In this document: in pieces, positions 7,846-17,750 of the stretch | Position numbering within the stretch: the stretch's first letter is position 1 | Layout: the number at the start of each line of letters is the position of its first letter | From: Lachnospiraceae bacterium | GTDB taxonomy: Bacteria > Bacillota > Clostridia > Lachnospirales > Lachnospiraceae | Assembly (NCBI GenBank): GCA_016286035.1 | Contig: JAEERY010000080.1 | Coordinates: forward strand, 1-64,000 | DNA length: 64,000 nucleotides | Reading direction: 5' to 3' | Notes under the pieces: generated by a model | What the model was told of the DNA's origin: nothing | What the model saw: only the letters and a program-made list of their open reading frames with translations | Databases searched by the model: none | Program-made: the position numbers and the translations under genes

Positions 7846-8076
7846 TTAGATCATGTAAGGCTTAAGTACATCAAGTACAGCATCAATGTTTTCTTCTGCA
7901 TGGATGTTTAAGTCGATAGGCTTAGAAAGATCCAAACTGAAGATACCCATGATAGACTTTGCATCGATTACATATCTGCCTGATACTAAGTCGAAATCAT
8001 AATCGAACTTTGTGATATCATTTACGAATGACTTTACCTTGTCGATTGAGTTTAATGAAATCTGAACTGTCTTCAT
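7846..8076 (-). CDS. HPr-family protein without the phosphorylatable histidine
   Basis: A 76-residue HPr fold. The regulatory serine region is kept (DAKSIMGIFSLDL, Ser41, equivalent to Ser46 of HPr), but the active-site loop that normally reads G-x-H-x-R-P has no histidine (residues 9-14 are NSIDKV). It therefore should not carry PTS phosphate from enzyme I but could still be phosphorylated on serine or bind regulators, like Crh of B. subtilis, which also lacks His15. A separate canonical HPr is at 62721-62984. It is a single gene on the - strand with its own promoter, AGGAGG before the start and a terminator. Confidence 0.85.
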   Translation of the reverse strand: MKTVQISLNSIDKVKSFVNDITKFDYDFDLVSGRYVIDAKSIMGIFSLDLSKPIDLNIHAEENIDAVLDVLKPYMI

Positions 8077-8123
8077 ACTGTTCTCCTCCTTTTGTTGTAA
8101 ATCTTATGTACCTTACGACTACA

Positions 8124-8152
8124 ATCTTAAAGGTGAGGGGTTAAAAAGTCAA
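8124..8152 (-). promoter_or_regulatory. Promoter of the HPr-like gene
   Basis: Read on the - strand: TTGACT (8152-8147), a 17-base spacer, TAAGAT (8129-8124). It lies about 50 bases upstream of the start at 8076, with a strong AGGAGG site between. Confidence 0.65.
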
Positions 8153-8186
8153 GACATAAAGATTAACGAAAAAACCGGAGAAAAAC

Positions 8187-9533
8187 ATGAAAACTGTAGC
8201 ATTCCACAATCTGGGTTGCAAAGTAAATGCATACGAAATAGAAATGATGCAGCAAAATGCACTAAAAGCGGGCTGGCAAATTGTGGACTTTTCACAAAAA
8301 GCAGACATATATGTTATAAATACCTGCAGTGTGACCAATATCGCGGACAGAAAAAGCCGTCAGATGCTGCACAAGGCAAAGAAACAGAATGAGAATGCTG
8401 TTGTGGTAGCTGTAGGCTGTTATGCTCAGACCGATACAAAAGGGGCACAGGCAGATGAAGCGGTGGATATAGTTATCGGTAATAATCACAAGAGCGAACT
8501 GGTAAGTATAGTAGAGGACTATATTTCATCCAAAGGAAAGAGCATTGTGGTTGAAGACTTAAGCAAACCCGTTGAATATGAGGATTGCGGGATAGATGCA
8601 TCAATACTGCGGACCAGAGTGGATGTAAAGATACAGGATGGCTGTGATCAGTTCTGCACATATTGCATCATTCCTTATGCAAGAGGAAGGATCAGATCAA
8701 GAAGACCCGAACAGATCACAGAGGAGATAATGGGACTCGCCAAAGCCGGATACAAGGAGGTGGTCATTACCGGAATCCATCTGAGTTCATATGGCCTGGA
8801 TCTTTTGAATGAGCCTACTTCCTACAATGCAGTCGCTAAAGAAGCATTTACCAATGAGGCTCTTATAGATGTGATCGAAAGAGTGGCTAAGATAGAAGGA
8901 ATAGAAAGGATAAGACTCGGTTCACTTGAACCGAGAGTGATCACTAAGGAATTTTTAGAGAGGATCGCTGCCATACAAAAGATCTGTCCACATTTTCATC
9001 TTTCTTTGCAGAGCGGCTGCGATGAGACTCTTGTCAGGATGAACAGAAGATATACATGTGATGATTATGCAAAAGCTGTTTTGCTTATAAGACAGTATTT
9101 TGAGCATCCTGCGATCACAACGGACATAATAGTCGGGTTCCCCATGGAAAGCGAGGAGGAATTTGAAAAGTCGAAAAGCTTTGTTGAGAGCATAGGTTTT
9201 TATGAGACACATATATTTAAGTTTTCAAGAAGAAAAGGAACTGTGGCAGACCGTATGCAGGGACAGCTTACAGAGGCTGTAAAGGCAAAAAGAAGCGACG
9301 TCCTTGAACAGATATGTGCTGAAAACAAGAAAGCATTTGAATCAAAACTCATTGGAAAAGAAGAAGAGATACTTACCGAAGATCATATAGTATATGAAGG
9401 TGAGACTTATACGACAGGTCATACAAAAAATTATGTCAAAATGGCTGTTCTGGGTGAACTTGGACTGAACGAGATCGTAAAAGGGCAGGTCTGCGGATTT
9501 TTGCAAAATGATACAATGCTGTTGAAAATATAG
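8187..9533 (+). CDS. mtaB: tRNA t6A37 methylthiotransferase
   Basis: A 448-residue radical SAM methylthiotransferase converting t6A to ms2t6A at tRNA position 37. The N-terminal UPF0004 domain has HNLGCKVNAYE and INTCSVTNIADRKSRQ with conserved cysteines. The radical SAM cluster motif is DGCDQFCTYCIIPYARG (CX3CX2C), and a TRAM-like RNA-binding segment closes the protein. The features match MtaB (YqeV) rather than MiaB. GGAG precedes ATG 8187. A promoter for the next gene overlaps its 3' end, so it is probably its own unit. Confidence 0.93.
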   Translation: MKTVAFHNLGCKVNAYEIEMMQQNALKAGWQIVDFSQKADIYVINTCSVTNIADRKSRQMLHKAKKQNENAVVVAVGCYAQTDTKGAQADEAVDIVIGNNHKSELVSIVEDYISSKGKSIVVEDLSKPVEYEDCGIDASILRTRVDVKIQDGCDQFCTYCIIPYARGRIRSRRPEQITEEIMGLAKAGYKEVVITGIHLSSYGLDLLNEPTSYNAVAKEAFTNEALIDVIERVAKIEGIERIRLGSLEPRVITKEFLERIAAIQKICPHFHLSLQSGCDETLVRMNRRYTCDDYAKAVLLIRQYFEHPAITTDIIVGFPMESEEEFEKSKSFVESIGFYETHIFKFSRRKGTVADRMQGQLTEAVKAKRSDVLEQICAENKKAFESKLIGKEEEILTEDHIVYEGETYTTGHTKNYVKMAVLGELGLNEIVKGQVCGFLQNDTMLLKI

Positions 9534-9551
9534 GGCTAAAAATGTTATTAT
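9522..9551 (+). promoter_or_regulatory. Promoter of the ireB-ruvX-rnj run
   Basis: TTGAAA (9522-9527), an 18-base spacer and TATTAT (9546-9551), overlapping the last codons of mtaB. It precedes a run of closely spaced genes from 9600 to 14730. Confidence 0.55.
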
Positions 9552-9599
9552 GAAAGGTGGTATTGTTTACATAAACTGCACCAAAGGAGGAGAAGACTT

Positions 9600-9863
9600 A
9601 TGGGAGAAATGGGAGCAACACAATTCTTTAAAGTAGATGTTGAAAAGGAAACCAGTGTAAAGATAATTCTCGAGATGGTTTTTGAAGCCATGAAGGAAAA
9701 AGGTTACGATCCCGTCAATCAGATAGTCGGCTATATCATGTCTGGGGATCCTACGTACATTACAAGCCACAACAATGCCAGGAGCATGATACAGAAAGTA
9801 GAGAGAGATGAGCTTGTAGAGGAGCTTCTTACCGAATACATCAATACGAAGCTTTTAAAGTGA
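9600..9863 (+). CDS. IreB family regulatory phosphoprotein (UPF0297, YrzL)
   Basis: An 87-residue protein matching the UPF0297/IreB family throughout, including the ALEEKGYDP-like [21 protein letters not shown] segment and the SHNNAR segment. In Enterococcus faecalis IreB is a substrate of the Ser/Thr kinase IreK and affects cephalosporin resistance; the threonines near the N terminus (T7, T18) are candidates here. AAAGGAGG at 9583-9590 fixes the start. It is followed by ruvX and a DUF1292 gene, the same order as yrzL-yrrK-yrzB in B. subtilis, where alaS lies upstream; here mtaB does. Confidence 0.93.
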   Translation: MGEMGATQFFKVDVEKETSVKIILEMVFEAMKEKGYDPVNQIVGYIMSGDPTYITSHNNARSMIQKVERDELVEELLTEYINTKLLK

Positions 9864-9876
9864 TGCCGGGGTTTAC

Positions 9877-10305
9877 ATGAGGATAATGGGACTGGATCTG
9901 GGCTCTAAGACAGTCGGGGTAGCATTGAGCGATCCCATGCTTATAACCGCCCAGCCTTTGGAAACGATCACAAGAAAAGAAGAGAACAAACTGCGTCAGA
10001 CTCTTGCACGTATTGAGGCTATCATTGAAGAATATGATGTTTCAAAGATAGTGCTTGGATACCCCAAGAACATGAATGATTCTATCGGAGAAAGAGCTGT
10101 TATAAGCGAAGAGTTTAAGGATAAACTCGAACGACGTACAGGACTTGAAGTGATATTGTGGGATGAGAGACTAACCACAGTGGCTGCCGATGAAGTACTT
10201 TCCGAGACGGGTGTAAAAAGAGCAGACAGAAAGCAGTATATTGACCAGATAGCGGCAACGTTTATTCTGCAGGAATATATCGATAGTATAAAGGAAAAAA
10301 TATGA
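9877..10305 (+). CDS. ruvX: YqgF/RuvX family Holliday junction resolvase-like nuclease
   Basis: A 142-residue RNase H-fold protein. [19 protein letters not shown] carries the first acidic residue, [16 protein letters not shown] the second motif, and the [12 protein letters not shown] segment the last ones. The family is implicated in processing of the 16S rRNA 5' end and possibly in recombination. Its end overlaps the next start by 4 bases (ATGA), so it is translationally coupled to the DUF1292 gene. Confidence 0.93.
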   Translation: MRIMGLDLGSKTVGVALSDPMLITAQPLETITRKEENKLRQTLARIEAIIEEYDVSKIVLGYPKNMNDSIGERAVISEEFKDKLERRTGLEVILWDERLTTVAADEVLSETGVKRADRKQYIDQIAATFILQEYIDSIKEKI

Positions 10306-10562
10306 AACTTGAGAAAGTTGTTTTTTGTCCCGATGGGGACGAGCCGGTAGAATTCTTTGTTTTGGAACAGACAAGGATCTCCGGAACAAATTATATACTT
10401 GTAACGGATTTTGAAGAAGGTGACGGAGAAGCACTCATCTTAAAGGATATGTCCAAGGACGAGGACAAGGAGAGTGTTTATGCCATCGTTGATGATGATA
10501 CGGAACTTAAAGCAGTTGCCGGAGTGTTTGAGGACTTGCTGGAGGATGTTAAGTTCGTATAG
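10302..10562 (+). CDS. DUF1292 family protein (YrzB-like)
   Basis: An 86-residue very acidic protein with the DUF1292 pattern: a beta-rich opening ending in [18 protein letters not shown], then an acidic segment and [20 protein letters not shown]. The function of the family is unknown. It overlaps ruvX by 4 bases and lies just before the RNase J gene, preserving the yrzL-yrrK-yrzB order. Confidence 0.88.
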   Translation: MKLEKVVFCPDGDEPVEFFVLEQTRISGTNYILVTDFEEGDGEALILKDMSKDEDKESVYAIVDDDTELKAVAGVFEDLLEDVKFV

Positions 10563-10579
10563 CATAAGGAGAAAGGAAT

Positions 10580-12250
10580 TTGAATAAAGAAAAAACTAAA
10601 ACAGGTAAGCTGAAGATCATCCCTCTCGGCGGACTTGAGCAGATAGGTATGAATATTACTGCCTTCGAATATGAAGACAGTATTATTGTGATTGATTGCG
10701 GATTGAGTTTTCCCTCTGATGACATGCTGGGTATCGATCTCGTAATACCTGATGTTACTTATCTGAAGAATAATATAGACAGAGTTAAGGCATTTATAAT
10801 AACTCACGGTCATGAGGATCATATAGGAGCACTGCCTTATATACTTAAAGAAATGAATGTTCCGATTTATGCTACAAAGCTTACAATGGGGCTTATAGAT
10901 CATAAACTTGAGGAGCATGATCTTAAGAATCAGATAAAGAAAAAGATAGTAAAGTTCGGGCAGAGTATAAACCTCGGACAGTTCAGGATAGAGTTTATAA
11001 AGACAAATCACAGTATAGTGGATGCGGCTGCGCTGGCGATATACTCACCGGCAGGCATTGTTGTGCATACAGGTGACTTTAAGGTCGACTACACACCTGT
11101 TTACGGAGATGCGATAGATCTGCAGAGATTCGCGGAGATCGGTCACAAAGGTGTAATGGCGCTTATGTGTGATTCGACCAATGCCGAAAGACCCGGTTTC
11201 ACTCCGTCGGAAAGGACTCTGGGAAAGATATTTGATACCATATTTTCCGAGCATAGGAGCAAGAGGCTTATCATTGCGACATTTGCTTCCAATGTCGACA
11301 GAGTTCAGCAGATCATAAATTCTGCATACAAATTTGAAAGAAAAGTTGTATTGGAAGGCCGGAGCATGGTCAATATAATAGAGACCGCTTCGGAACTCGG
11401 ATATATGAATATCCCGCCCAATACACTTATACCGATAGAGCAGATAAAGAATTATCCCGAGGAGAAAACCTGTATAATAACAACAGGCTCGCAGGGTGAG
11501 AGTATGGCAGCACTTAGCCGTATGGCAGCTGACATACATAAGACGATCTCTATCGGTGCAAGAGATACGATTATTTTTTCTTCAAATCCGATACCGGGAA
11601 ATGAAAAAGCCGTGACCAAGGTCATAAATGAGCTTGCCATGAAAGGAGCAGAGGTCATCTTCCAGGATGCACATGTTTCGGGACATGCATGTCAGGAGGA
11701 GATCAAGCTTATATATTCACTGGTGAAACCCAAATACGCAATCCCGGTACACGGAGAATATAAGCATCTTATGGCACAGGCTAAACTTGCTATGGATCTG
11801 GGTATGGAAAAGGATAAGATATTCATACTCTCATCAGGAGATATCCTTGAGATGAACATGGACACTGCAAGAGTTACAGGTAAGGTCCAGACCGGAGCGG
11901 TGTTTGTTGATGGCATAGGTGTCGGAGATGTCGGAACGATAGTTTTAAGAGACAGGCAACAGCTTTCCGAAGAAGGAATGATGACGGTTGTACTTGCTCT
12001 TGATATGACAACAGGCGAGCTTATGGCAGGTCCTGATATAGTATCAAGAGGATTTGTATATGTAAGGGAATCAGAGGAACTCATGGAAGAAGCTACCGAG
12101 CTTATGCATGAGGTTGTGGGTGACCTTCTTGACAGAGGGATAACCGACTGGGGAAAGATAAAATCGGCAATCAGAGACTCTCTTGGTGATTATGTATGGA
12201 AGAAGACAAAAAGACGTCCCATGATCATTCCGATAATACAGGAGATCTGA
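10580..12250 (+). CDS. rnj: Ribonuclease J
   Basis: A 556-residue metallo-beta-lactamase/beta-CASP nuclease acting in 5'-3' mRNA decay and rRNA maturation. The zinc motif ITHGHEDHIGALPYI gives H76, H78, D80 and H81; later family motifs include HTGDFKVDYTP, CDSTNAERPGFTPSE, TTGSQGE and VHGEYKHL. The start is TTG 10580 behind AAGGAGAAAGGA; the first residues then read NKEKTKTGKLKIIPLGGLEQIG, as expected for RNase J. One copy is visible, so J1 or J2 cannot be assigned. It is 17 bases after the DUF1292 gene. Confidence 0.95.
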   Translation: MNKEKTKTGKLKIIPLGGLEQIGMNITAFEYEDSIIVIDCGLSFPSDDMLGIDLVIPDVTYLKNNIDRVKAFIITHGHEDHIGALPYILKEMNVPIYATKLTMGLIDHKLEEHDLKNQIKKKIVKFGQSINLGQFRIEFIKTNHSIVDAAALAIYSPAGIVVHTGDFKVDYTPVYGDAIDLQRFAEIGHKGVMALMCDSTNAERPGFTPSERTLGKIFDTIFSEHRSKRLIIATFASNVDRVQQIINSAYKFERKVVLEGRSMVNIIETASELGYMNIPPNTLIPIEQIKNYPEEKTCIITTGSQGESMAALSRMAADIHKTISIGARDTIIFSSNPIPGNEKAVTKVINELAMKGAEVIFQDAHVSGHACQEEIKLIYSLVKPKYAIPVHGEYKHLMAQAKLAMDLGMEKDKIFILSSGDILEMNMDTARVTGKVQTGAVFVDGIGVGDVGTIVLRDRQQLSEEGMMTVVLALDMTTGELMAGPDIVSRGFVYVRESEELMEEATELMHEVVGDLLDRGITDWGKIKSAIRDSLGDYVWKKTKRRPMIIPIIQEI

Positions 12251-12277
12251 TAGCCGGATATTTTGAAAGGGTAACGC

Positions 12278-12820
12278 ATGAGTGACAATGTTAAAGAGAT
12301 CATCGGATCGATATTCTCAATAGCGGTCAAAGTTGTAATAGGGTTCCTTGTTGTGATGTTCATCCGTAAATATGCGGTGATGGCTTACAACTACGGATAC
12401 AGAGTGTTTACTGAACCGCCGGTGACCATAACAGGCGAAGGAACCGATATACAGGTGACCATAGGTGAGGACAATTCCGTTATGGAGATCGGAAAGATGC
12501 TCGAGAACAAGGGACTTATCAGAGATGCAAAACTGTTCTTTATACAGGAACTTGCAAACGAGTATCATGGTAAGATCAAGCCGGGTAAATATGAACTGAA
12601 TACGTCCATGACAGCAAGCGAGATGATCCTGATCATGGCAGATGCTGAAAAGGAAATGACTGAGGAAGAGCTCCTTTACGGCGCAGATGAGCAGGAAGTG
12701 CCTTTCAAGGTTGAAGAAAGTGAAATGATGCTTGAAGAGTTCGGTGACGATCCTGATATCAAGACTGACGGATACGGTCCCATAGAAGATGAACAAGGGA
12801 CTGTTGAAGGAGAAGAGTGA
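12278..12820 (+). CDS. Short MltG/YceG-like membrane protein without the catalytic domain
   Basis: A 180-residue protein at the position of mltG (yrrL) in the conserved gene order. It has a cytosolic start, one hydrophobic segment (about residues 8-27), then a LysM-like N-terminal MltG region (VTIGEDNSVMEIGKMLENKGLIRDAKLF...KPGKYELNTSMTASEMILIM). It then ends in an acidic tail of about 50 residues. The YceG lytic transglycosylase domain with its catalytic glutamate is missing; full MltG proteins are roughly twice as long. It may therefore bind or regulate at the membrane rather than cleave glycan. The next gene overlaps its stop by one base. Confidence 0.75.
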   Translation: MSDNVKEIIGSIFSIAVKVVIGFLVVMFIRKYAVMAYNYGYRVFTEPPVTITGEGTDIQVTIGEDNSVMEIGKMLENKGLIRDAKLFFIQELANEYHGKIKPGKYELNTSMTASEMILIMADAEKEMTEEELLYGADEQEVPFKVEESEMMLEEFGDDPDIKTDGYGPIEDEQGTVEGEE

Positions 12821-13461
12821 TGGTAGATGAGAGAACAGTATCATTTATCAATTCACTTGATCCGGGCAATCCATCATATCTGGATGAGATAGAAAAGTAT
12901 GCATTGGAGACCTATGTGCCTATCATACGCAAAGATATGCAGGCTTACTTAAGATATGTGATGAAGAGTATCAAACCGATGAAGATACTCGAAGTCGGTA
13001 CTGCTATTGGGTTTTCGGCACTTTTGATGAGCGAGTATGCACCGGAAGGATGTCAGATAACAACAATTGAGAATTATGAACCCCGCATACCGATCGCAAA
13101 AGAGAATTTTAAAAAGTGCGGCAAAGATGATGTGATCACGCTTTTGCAGGGAGATGCACTAAAGATCCTTCCAACATTGTCGGATACATACGATCTGATA
13201 TTTATGGATGCCGCAAAGGGACAGTATATCAATTATCTTCTGGATATTTTAAGACTGCTTAAAAGCGGTGGAACACTAATATCAGACAACGTACTGCAGG
13301 ATGGAGATATAATAGAATCAAAATATGCGATAGTACGCAGAAACAGGACTATACACAACAGGATGCGAGAGTATCTTTATGAGCTTAAACATAATGATCA
13401 GCTGACAACGGCTATACTTCCTGTGGGTGACGGTATAACGGTAAGTGTAAAGAATCAGTAA
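12820..13461 (+). CDS. trmR: tRNA 5-hydroxyuridine methyltransferase, O-methyltransferase family
   Basis: A 213-residue class I SAM methyltransferase of the catechol-O-methyltransferase-like group: motif I EVGTAIGFSALLM, acidic ENYEPR, metal-binding FMDAAKGQY and SDNVLQDGD. In B. subtilis the homologue YrrM (TrmR) methylates 5-hydroxyuridine at the tRNA wobble base, and the next gene encodes a U32 protein needed for the hydroxylation, so the pair fits this pathway. AAGGAG at 12807-12812 favours ATG 12820 over GTG 12817; the start overlaps the upstream stop (TGATG). Confidence 0.88.
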   Translation: MVDERTVSFINSLDPGNPSYLDEIEKYALETYVPIIRKDMQAYLRYVMKSIKPMKILEVGTAIGFSALLMSEYAPEGCQITTIENYEPRIPIAKENFKKCGKDDVITLLQGDALKILPTLSDTYDLIFMDAAKGQYINYLLDILRLLKSGGTLISDNVLQDGDIIESKYAIVRRNRTIHNRMREYLYELKHNDQLTTAILPVGDGITVSVKNQ

Positions 13462-13491
13462 GATCGGCAATATCTGATCGAGAACATCAAT

Positions 13492-14730
13492 ATGGTAAAC
13501 AATAAAAGAAAAACAGAATTACTTGTACCGGCAAGCAATCTTGAGGTCTTAAAGACGGCAGTCATATACGGAGCTGATGCGGTATATATCGGAGGAGAGG
13601 CTTTCGGACTCAGAGCCAAAGCAAAGAACTTTTCCGCCGATGATATGAAGGCGGGCATCGCATTTGCACACGATAGAGGTGTCAAGGTATATGTTACTGC
13701 CAATATTCTTGCCCATAATTATGATCTTGATGGCGCAAGAGAGTATTTTAAAGAATTGGGCAAGATCGGTCCTGATGCCCTGATCATATCGGATCCGGGT
13801 ATGTTCACTCTGGCAAAAGAGGAGTGTCCTGAGATTGATATACATATATCCACACAGGCCAATAACACCAATTATCTGACCTATGATTTTTGGTGGAAGA
13901 TGGGTGCAAAACGTGTTGTGAGTGCCAGAGAGCTTTCACTTAAGGAACTTAGAGAGATAAGGGATCATATACCTGAGGAGATGGAGATAGAAAGCTTCAT
14001 TCACGGAGCCATGTGTATCTCATATTCGGGAAGATGTCTGCTAAGCAACTTCTTTACCGGAAGGGATGCTAACCAGGGGGCTTGTACTCATCCTTGCAGA
14101 TGGAAATATTCCGTTATGGAAGAGACCCGTCCGGGAGAGTATTATCCGGTATATGAGAATGAAAGAGGAACATATATATTCAATTCGAAGGATCTGTGCA
14201 TGATAGAATATGTCCCGGAACTGATAGAAGCAGGGATAGATTCTTTTAAGATAGAAGGCCGCATGAAGACCGCTCTTTATGTTGCCACGGTTGCAAGAAC
14301 ATACAGAAAAGCCATTGATGATCTTAAAAATGGTGAGGATGTATATCGTGCAAACATGGACTGGTATAAAGAAGAAATATCCAAGTGTACCTACAGGAGA
14401 TTCACAACAGGTTTTTATTTTGGAAAGCCTAGTGATGAAGCACAGGTATATGATACAAATACATATATAAATGAGTATATCTATCTTGGAACCGTAGCGA
14501 ATATTGACAGTGACGGCTTTGCTGTGATAGAACAGAAAAATAAATTCTGTGTCGGTGATGAGATAGAAATCATGAAACCGGACGGCAGGAATATTGCAAC
14601 AAAGGTAAATGCCATGTATAATGCTGACGGCGAGTCAGTTGAATCATGTCCTCATCCGGGACAGGAGATTCATCTTGATCTCAGTATACAGCCCGAGATC
14701 TATGATATTCTGAGAGTCAGCAATAATTAG
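13492..14730 (+). CDS. trhP: U32 family protein, tRNA U34 hydroxylation factor (TrhP-like)
   Basis: A 412-residue protein of the collagenase-like U32 family. The signature [28 protein letters not shown] is present in pieces ([24 protein letters not shown]), with four cysteines likely to hold an iron-sulfur cluster. E. coli TrhP/YegQ and B. subtilis YrrN/YrrO are needed for 5-hydroxyuridine at tRNA position 34, and trmR lies 30 bases upstream. B. subtilis has two U32 genes here; this locus has one, with the length of the longer type. A secreted collagenase is unlikely, as there is no signal peptide. Confidence 0.88.
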   Translation: MVNNKRKTELLVPASNLEVLKTAVIYGADAVYIGGEAFGLRAKAKNFSADDMKAGIAFAHDRGVKVYVTANILAHNYDLDGAREYFKELGKIGPDALIISDPGMFTLAKEECPEIDIHISTQANNTNYLTYDFWWKMGAKRVVSARELSLKELREIRDHIPEEMEIESFIHGAMCISYSGRCLLSNFFTGRDANQGACTHPCRWKYSVMEETRPGEYYPVYENERGTYIFNSKDLCMIEYVPELIEAGIDSFKIEGRMKTALYVATVARTYRKAIDDLKNGEDVYRANMDWYKEEISKCTYRRFTTGFYFGKPSDEAQVYDTNTYINEYIYLGTVANIDSDGFAVIEQKNKFCVGDEIEIMKPDGRNIATKVNAMYNADGESVESCPHPGQEIHLDLSIQPEIYDILRVSNN

Positions 14731-14768
14731 GAGATTTTTTATACATTTATATAAACAGAGGAGACATT

Positions 14769-16868
14769 ATGAACGTTGAAGAGATCTTTGCATCCAATGT
14801 ATTCACCATGGGTACCATGCGTGACAGGCTTCCGGCAGAAGCATTTGCCGAGGTAGAAGATGTCATTGAAAACGGTGGTGAGTTATCAAAAGCGACAGCG
14901 GATATCGTAGCCAAAGCCATGAAGGACTGGGCTGTTGAGAGAGGAGCAACTCACTATACACATTGGTTCCAGCCTCTCACCGGTATAACTGCGGAGAAAC
15001 ATGATTCGTTTATCACTCATCCGGATGCGGACGGAAAGATGATCATGGAGTTTTCTGGTAAAGAGCTGATAAAAGGTGAACCTGATGCTTCTTCATTTCC
15101 TTCAGGAGGACTCAGAGCAACATTTGAAGCGAGAGGATATACAGCCTGGGATATCACAAGTCCTGCTTTTTTAAAGGAACAGGCAGTAGGTTCGACACTC
15201 TGCATACCCACAGCATTCTGCTCATATACGGGAGAGGCACTTGATAAGAAGACTCCTCTTTTACGTTCAATGGAAGCTTTGGATAAGCAGGCTTTAAGGA
15301 TTGTTAGACTGTTTGGAAATACCGATGCAAAAAAAGTAACACCCAGTGTGGGTGCCGAGCAGGAGTATTTTTTGGTCGATCAGGCCAAAGCTCTTGAGCG
15401 TGAGGATCTGATATTTACGGGAAGAACATTGTTTGGTTCTCCGGCACCAAAGGGTCAGGAGATGGATGACCATTATTTCGGTGTCATAAGAGAGCGTGTC
15501 GGCGCATTCATGCACGATGTAAACATAGAACTGTGGAAGATGGGTATTACATCCAAAACGCAGCATAATGAGGTCGCACCGGCTCAGCATGAGCTTGCTC
15601 CCATATATGAATCAGCAAATGTAGCCGTTGACCATAACCAGATCGTAATGGAGACATTAAAGCGTGTTGCAGGTCATCACGGACTCAGATGCCTTCTTCA
15701 TGAGAAGCCGTTTGAAGGTGTGAACGGTTCCGGTAAGCACAATAACTGGTCTATAGTTACCGATACGGGACTCAATCTTCTTGAACCCGGAATAAGTCCG
15801 AATGAGAACATCCAGTTTTTGCTTGTACTTGCCTGCATTCTAAAAGCAGTTGATACCCATGCGGATCTGTTAAGACAGAGCGCTGCAAATGTGGGAAATG
15901 ATAACAGACTAGGAGGCATGGAGGCACCGCCGGCCATCATATCCGTTTTCCTTGGTGAACAGCTGGAGGATGTTGTAAAACAGCTGGTTGAGACCGGACA
16001 GGCTGCAACACTTAAAGAGGGCGGAACACTTCAGACGGGTGTATCTACACTTCCTGATTTTGAGATAGACGCTACAGACAGAAACAGGACTTCTCCGTTT
16101 GCATTTACCGGAAATAAGTTTGAATTCCGTATGGTGGGAAGTTCAGATTCCATCGGAAGCCCCAATATAATACTAAATGCTATAGTTGCAGAGAGTTTTT
16201 GTGAGGCGGCCGACAGACTTGAAGCAGCGGATGACTTCGACAGTGCAGTTCACGATCTCATAAAAGAATATCTTACAAAACATCAGAGAATAATATTCAA
16301 TGGTGATGGGTATTCAAAAGAATGGATAGAAGAAGCAGCAAGACGAGGACTTCCTAACATACCTTCAATGGTTGAGTCTGTAAGTGCTCTTACAACTGAA
16401 AAAGCAACAAGACTTTTTGAAAAGTTTGGAATATTTACAAAAGCCGAACTTGAATCGCGTGCAGAGATCCTTTATGAACAGTATGCGAAAACGATAAACA
16501 TCGAAGCACTCACAATGGTCGATATAGCAAACAAGCAGCTTGTTCCTGCTGTTATACAGTATGTGGGAATGCTGGCTGAGACTGTCAATGCGACCAAGGC
16601 GGCAGGAGTTGAATCTGTCGTGACATCAGATCTTTTGAAGCGTGTCAGCGGACTTCTTACTGCTATGCAGGAAGCAAGAGTGAATCTGTCTTCTATAGAG
16701 AAGATCGGTTCTGTCATGGAAAGAGGGAAAGAGCAGGCCTTTTACTATCGTGAAAAGGTTGTTCCTGCTATGGATACCCTTCGTCACGCAGCAGACGAAC
16801 TTGAGCGAATAGTGGACAAGGATTACTGGCCTTTCCCTACATATGCGGATCTGCTGTTTGAAGTTTAA
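14769..16868 (+). CDS. glnN: Glutamine synthetase type III
   Basis: A 699-residue GSIII enzyme (glutamate + ammonia + ATP to glutamine), the length class typical of GlnN and much longer than GlnA. Key segments are [32 protein letters not shown], seen in parts as [16 protein letters not shown], then [10 protein letters not shown], the [16 protein letters not shown] segment and the long helical C-terminal region. AGAGGAGA precedes ATG 14769. It is only 38 bases after the U32 gene but unrelated in function; no regulator or amtB lies beside it. It is the main ammonium-assimilation gene visible in the window. Confidence 0.96.
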   Translation: MNVEEIFASNVFTMGTMRDRLPAEAFAEVEDVIENGGELSKATADIVAKAMKDWAVERGATHYTHWFQPLTGITAEKHDSFITHPDADGKMIMEFSGKELIKGEPDASSFPSGGLRATFEARGYTAWDITSPAFLKEQAVGSTLCIPTAFCSYTGEALDKKTPLLRSMEALDKQALRIVRLFGNTDAKKVTPSVGAEQEYFLVDQAKALEREDLIFTGRTLFGSPAPKGQEMDDHYFGVIRERVGAFMHDVNIELWKMGITSKTQHNEVAPAQHELAPIYESANVAVDHNQIVMETLKRVAGHHGLRCLLHEKPFEGVNGSGKHNNWSIVTDTGLNLLEPGISPNENIQFLLVLACILKAVDTHADLLRQSAANVGNDNRLGGMEAPPAIISVFLGEQLEDVVKQLVETGQAATLKEGGTLQTGVSTLPDFEIDATDRNRTSPFAFTGNKFEFRMVGSSDSIGSPNIILNAIVAESFCEAADRLEAADDFDSAVHDLIKEYLTKHQRIIFNGDGYSKEWIEEAARRGLPNIPSMVESVSALTTEKATRLFEKFGIFTKAELESRAEILYEQYAKTINIEALTMVDIANKQLVPAVIQYVGMLAETVNATKAAGVESVVTSDLLKRVSGLLTAMQEARVNLSSIEKIGSVMERGKEQAFYYREKVVPAMDTLRHAADELERIVDKDYWPFPTYADLLFEV

Positions 16869-16959
16869 TAAATTCTTAATCAAATAGCAAAGAAAAACTT
16901 ACCTTTGGACTTTAGAATATAAGATGCAATGATAATATCTGTATTATGTGAGGTGGGTT

Positions 16960-17718
16960 TTGAAGGCTGTTAGAATAATGACTCTTATAGTTGGATCAGT
17001 GTTGTTAATGCTATTTTGCATACCGCTTATCAGCAGGATAATAAACCTTGGTAATATGGTTGGTATCCTCTTTAGCACAACACTTGTATTTTATAGTATT
17101 TTTACACAAAAGATTAATTCTTTTATAAAAGCGATATTAAAAAGACGAGCAGGGAAGATTGTTGTCATATCTTCTTTACTTGTCTTTTTGCTTATGATCG
17201 TTTTGATATTGTTTATATCCGTATTTATGTACAGAGTCTCTCATAACGAGCCGAAAGGAGATGTTACTCTTGTGGTTCTGGGCTGCCATGTTCGTAACGG
17301 AAGGCCGAGTCTGATGCTTTCAGAAAGATTGAAAACAGCATTGGAGTATATGGAAAAACACGAGGATACCGTTTGTATCTTATCGGGAGGTCAGGGAAAA
17401 GATGAGGCCGTCAGTGAAGCAAAGTGCATGTATGATTATCTGGTCAACAACGGTATATCCAAAGAAAGGCTGATCATGGAGGACAAATCTACATCCACCA
17501 TTGAAAATTTGGAGTATTCTTATGCTATTATAGAGGAAAGAGGTCTTGAGCATCGTATAGCGATAGTGACCAATGAATTTCATGAATGCAGAGCCTCTCT
17601 TATTGCGGAAAAACTAGGTCTTGAATGCTATGCTGTATCTGCACATACCCACTGGTGGTTCTATCCGACATATCTGGTCAGGGAATGGTTCGGAGTGATC
17701 TATGAGTATTGCAGATAA
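16960..17718 (+). CDS. YdcF/SanA-like (DUF218) membrane protein
   Basis: A protein of about 252 residues. GAGGTGGG lies just before TTG 16960, which I prefer to the GTG at 16948, although the spacing is short. Three hydrophobic segments occupy about the first 95 residues, followed by a DUF218 domain: VTLVVLGCHVRNGRPS, ILSGGQGKDEAVSEA, MEDKSTSTIENL and ATVTNEFH-like IAIVTNEFHECRA. Members of the family are linked to envelope barrier function, but biochemical roles are poorly known. It sits 32 bases before the MutS-like gene. Confidence 0.82.
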   Translation: MKAVRIMTLIVGSVLLMLFCIPLISRIINLGNMVGILFSTTLVFYSIFTQKINSFIKAILKRRAGKIVVISSLLVFLLMIVLILFISVFMYRVSHNEPKGDVTLVVLGCHVRNGRPSLMLSERLKTALEYMEKHEDTVCILSGGQGKDEAVSEAKCMYDYLVNNGISKERLIMEDKSTSTIENLEYSYAIIEERGLEHRIAIVTNEFHECRASLIAEKLGLECYAVSAHTHWWFYPTYLVREWFGVIYEYCR

Positions 17719-17750
17719 CATATATCATTCGTTATACAGGAGTATAGGTG

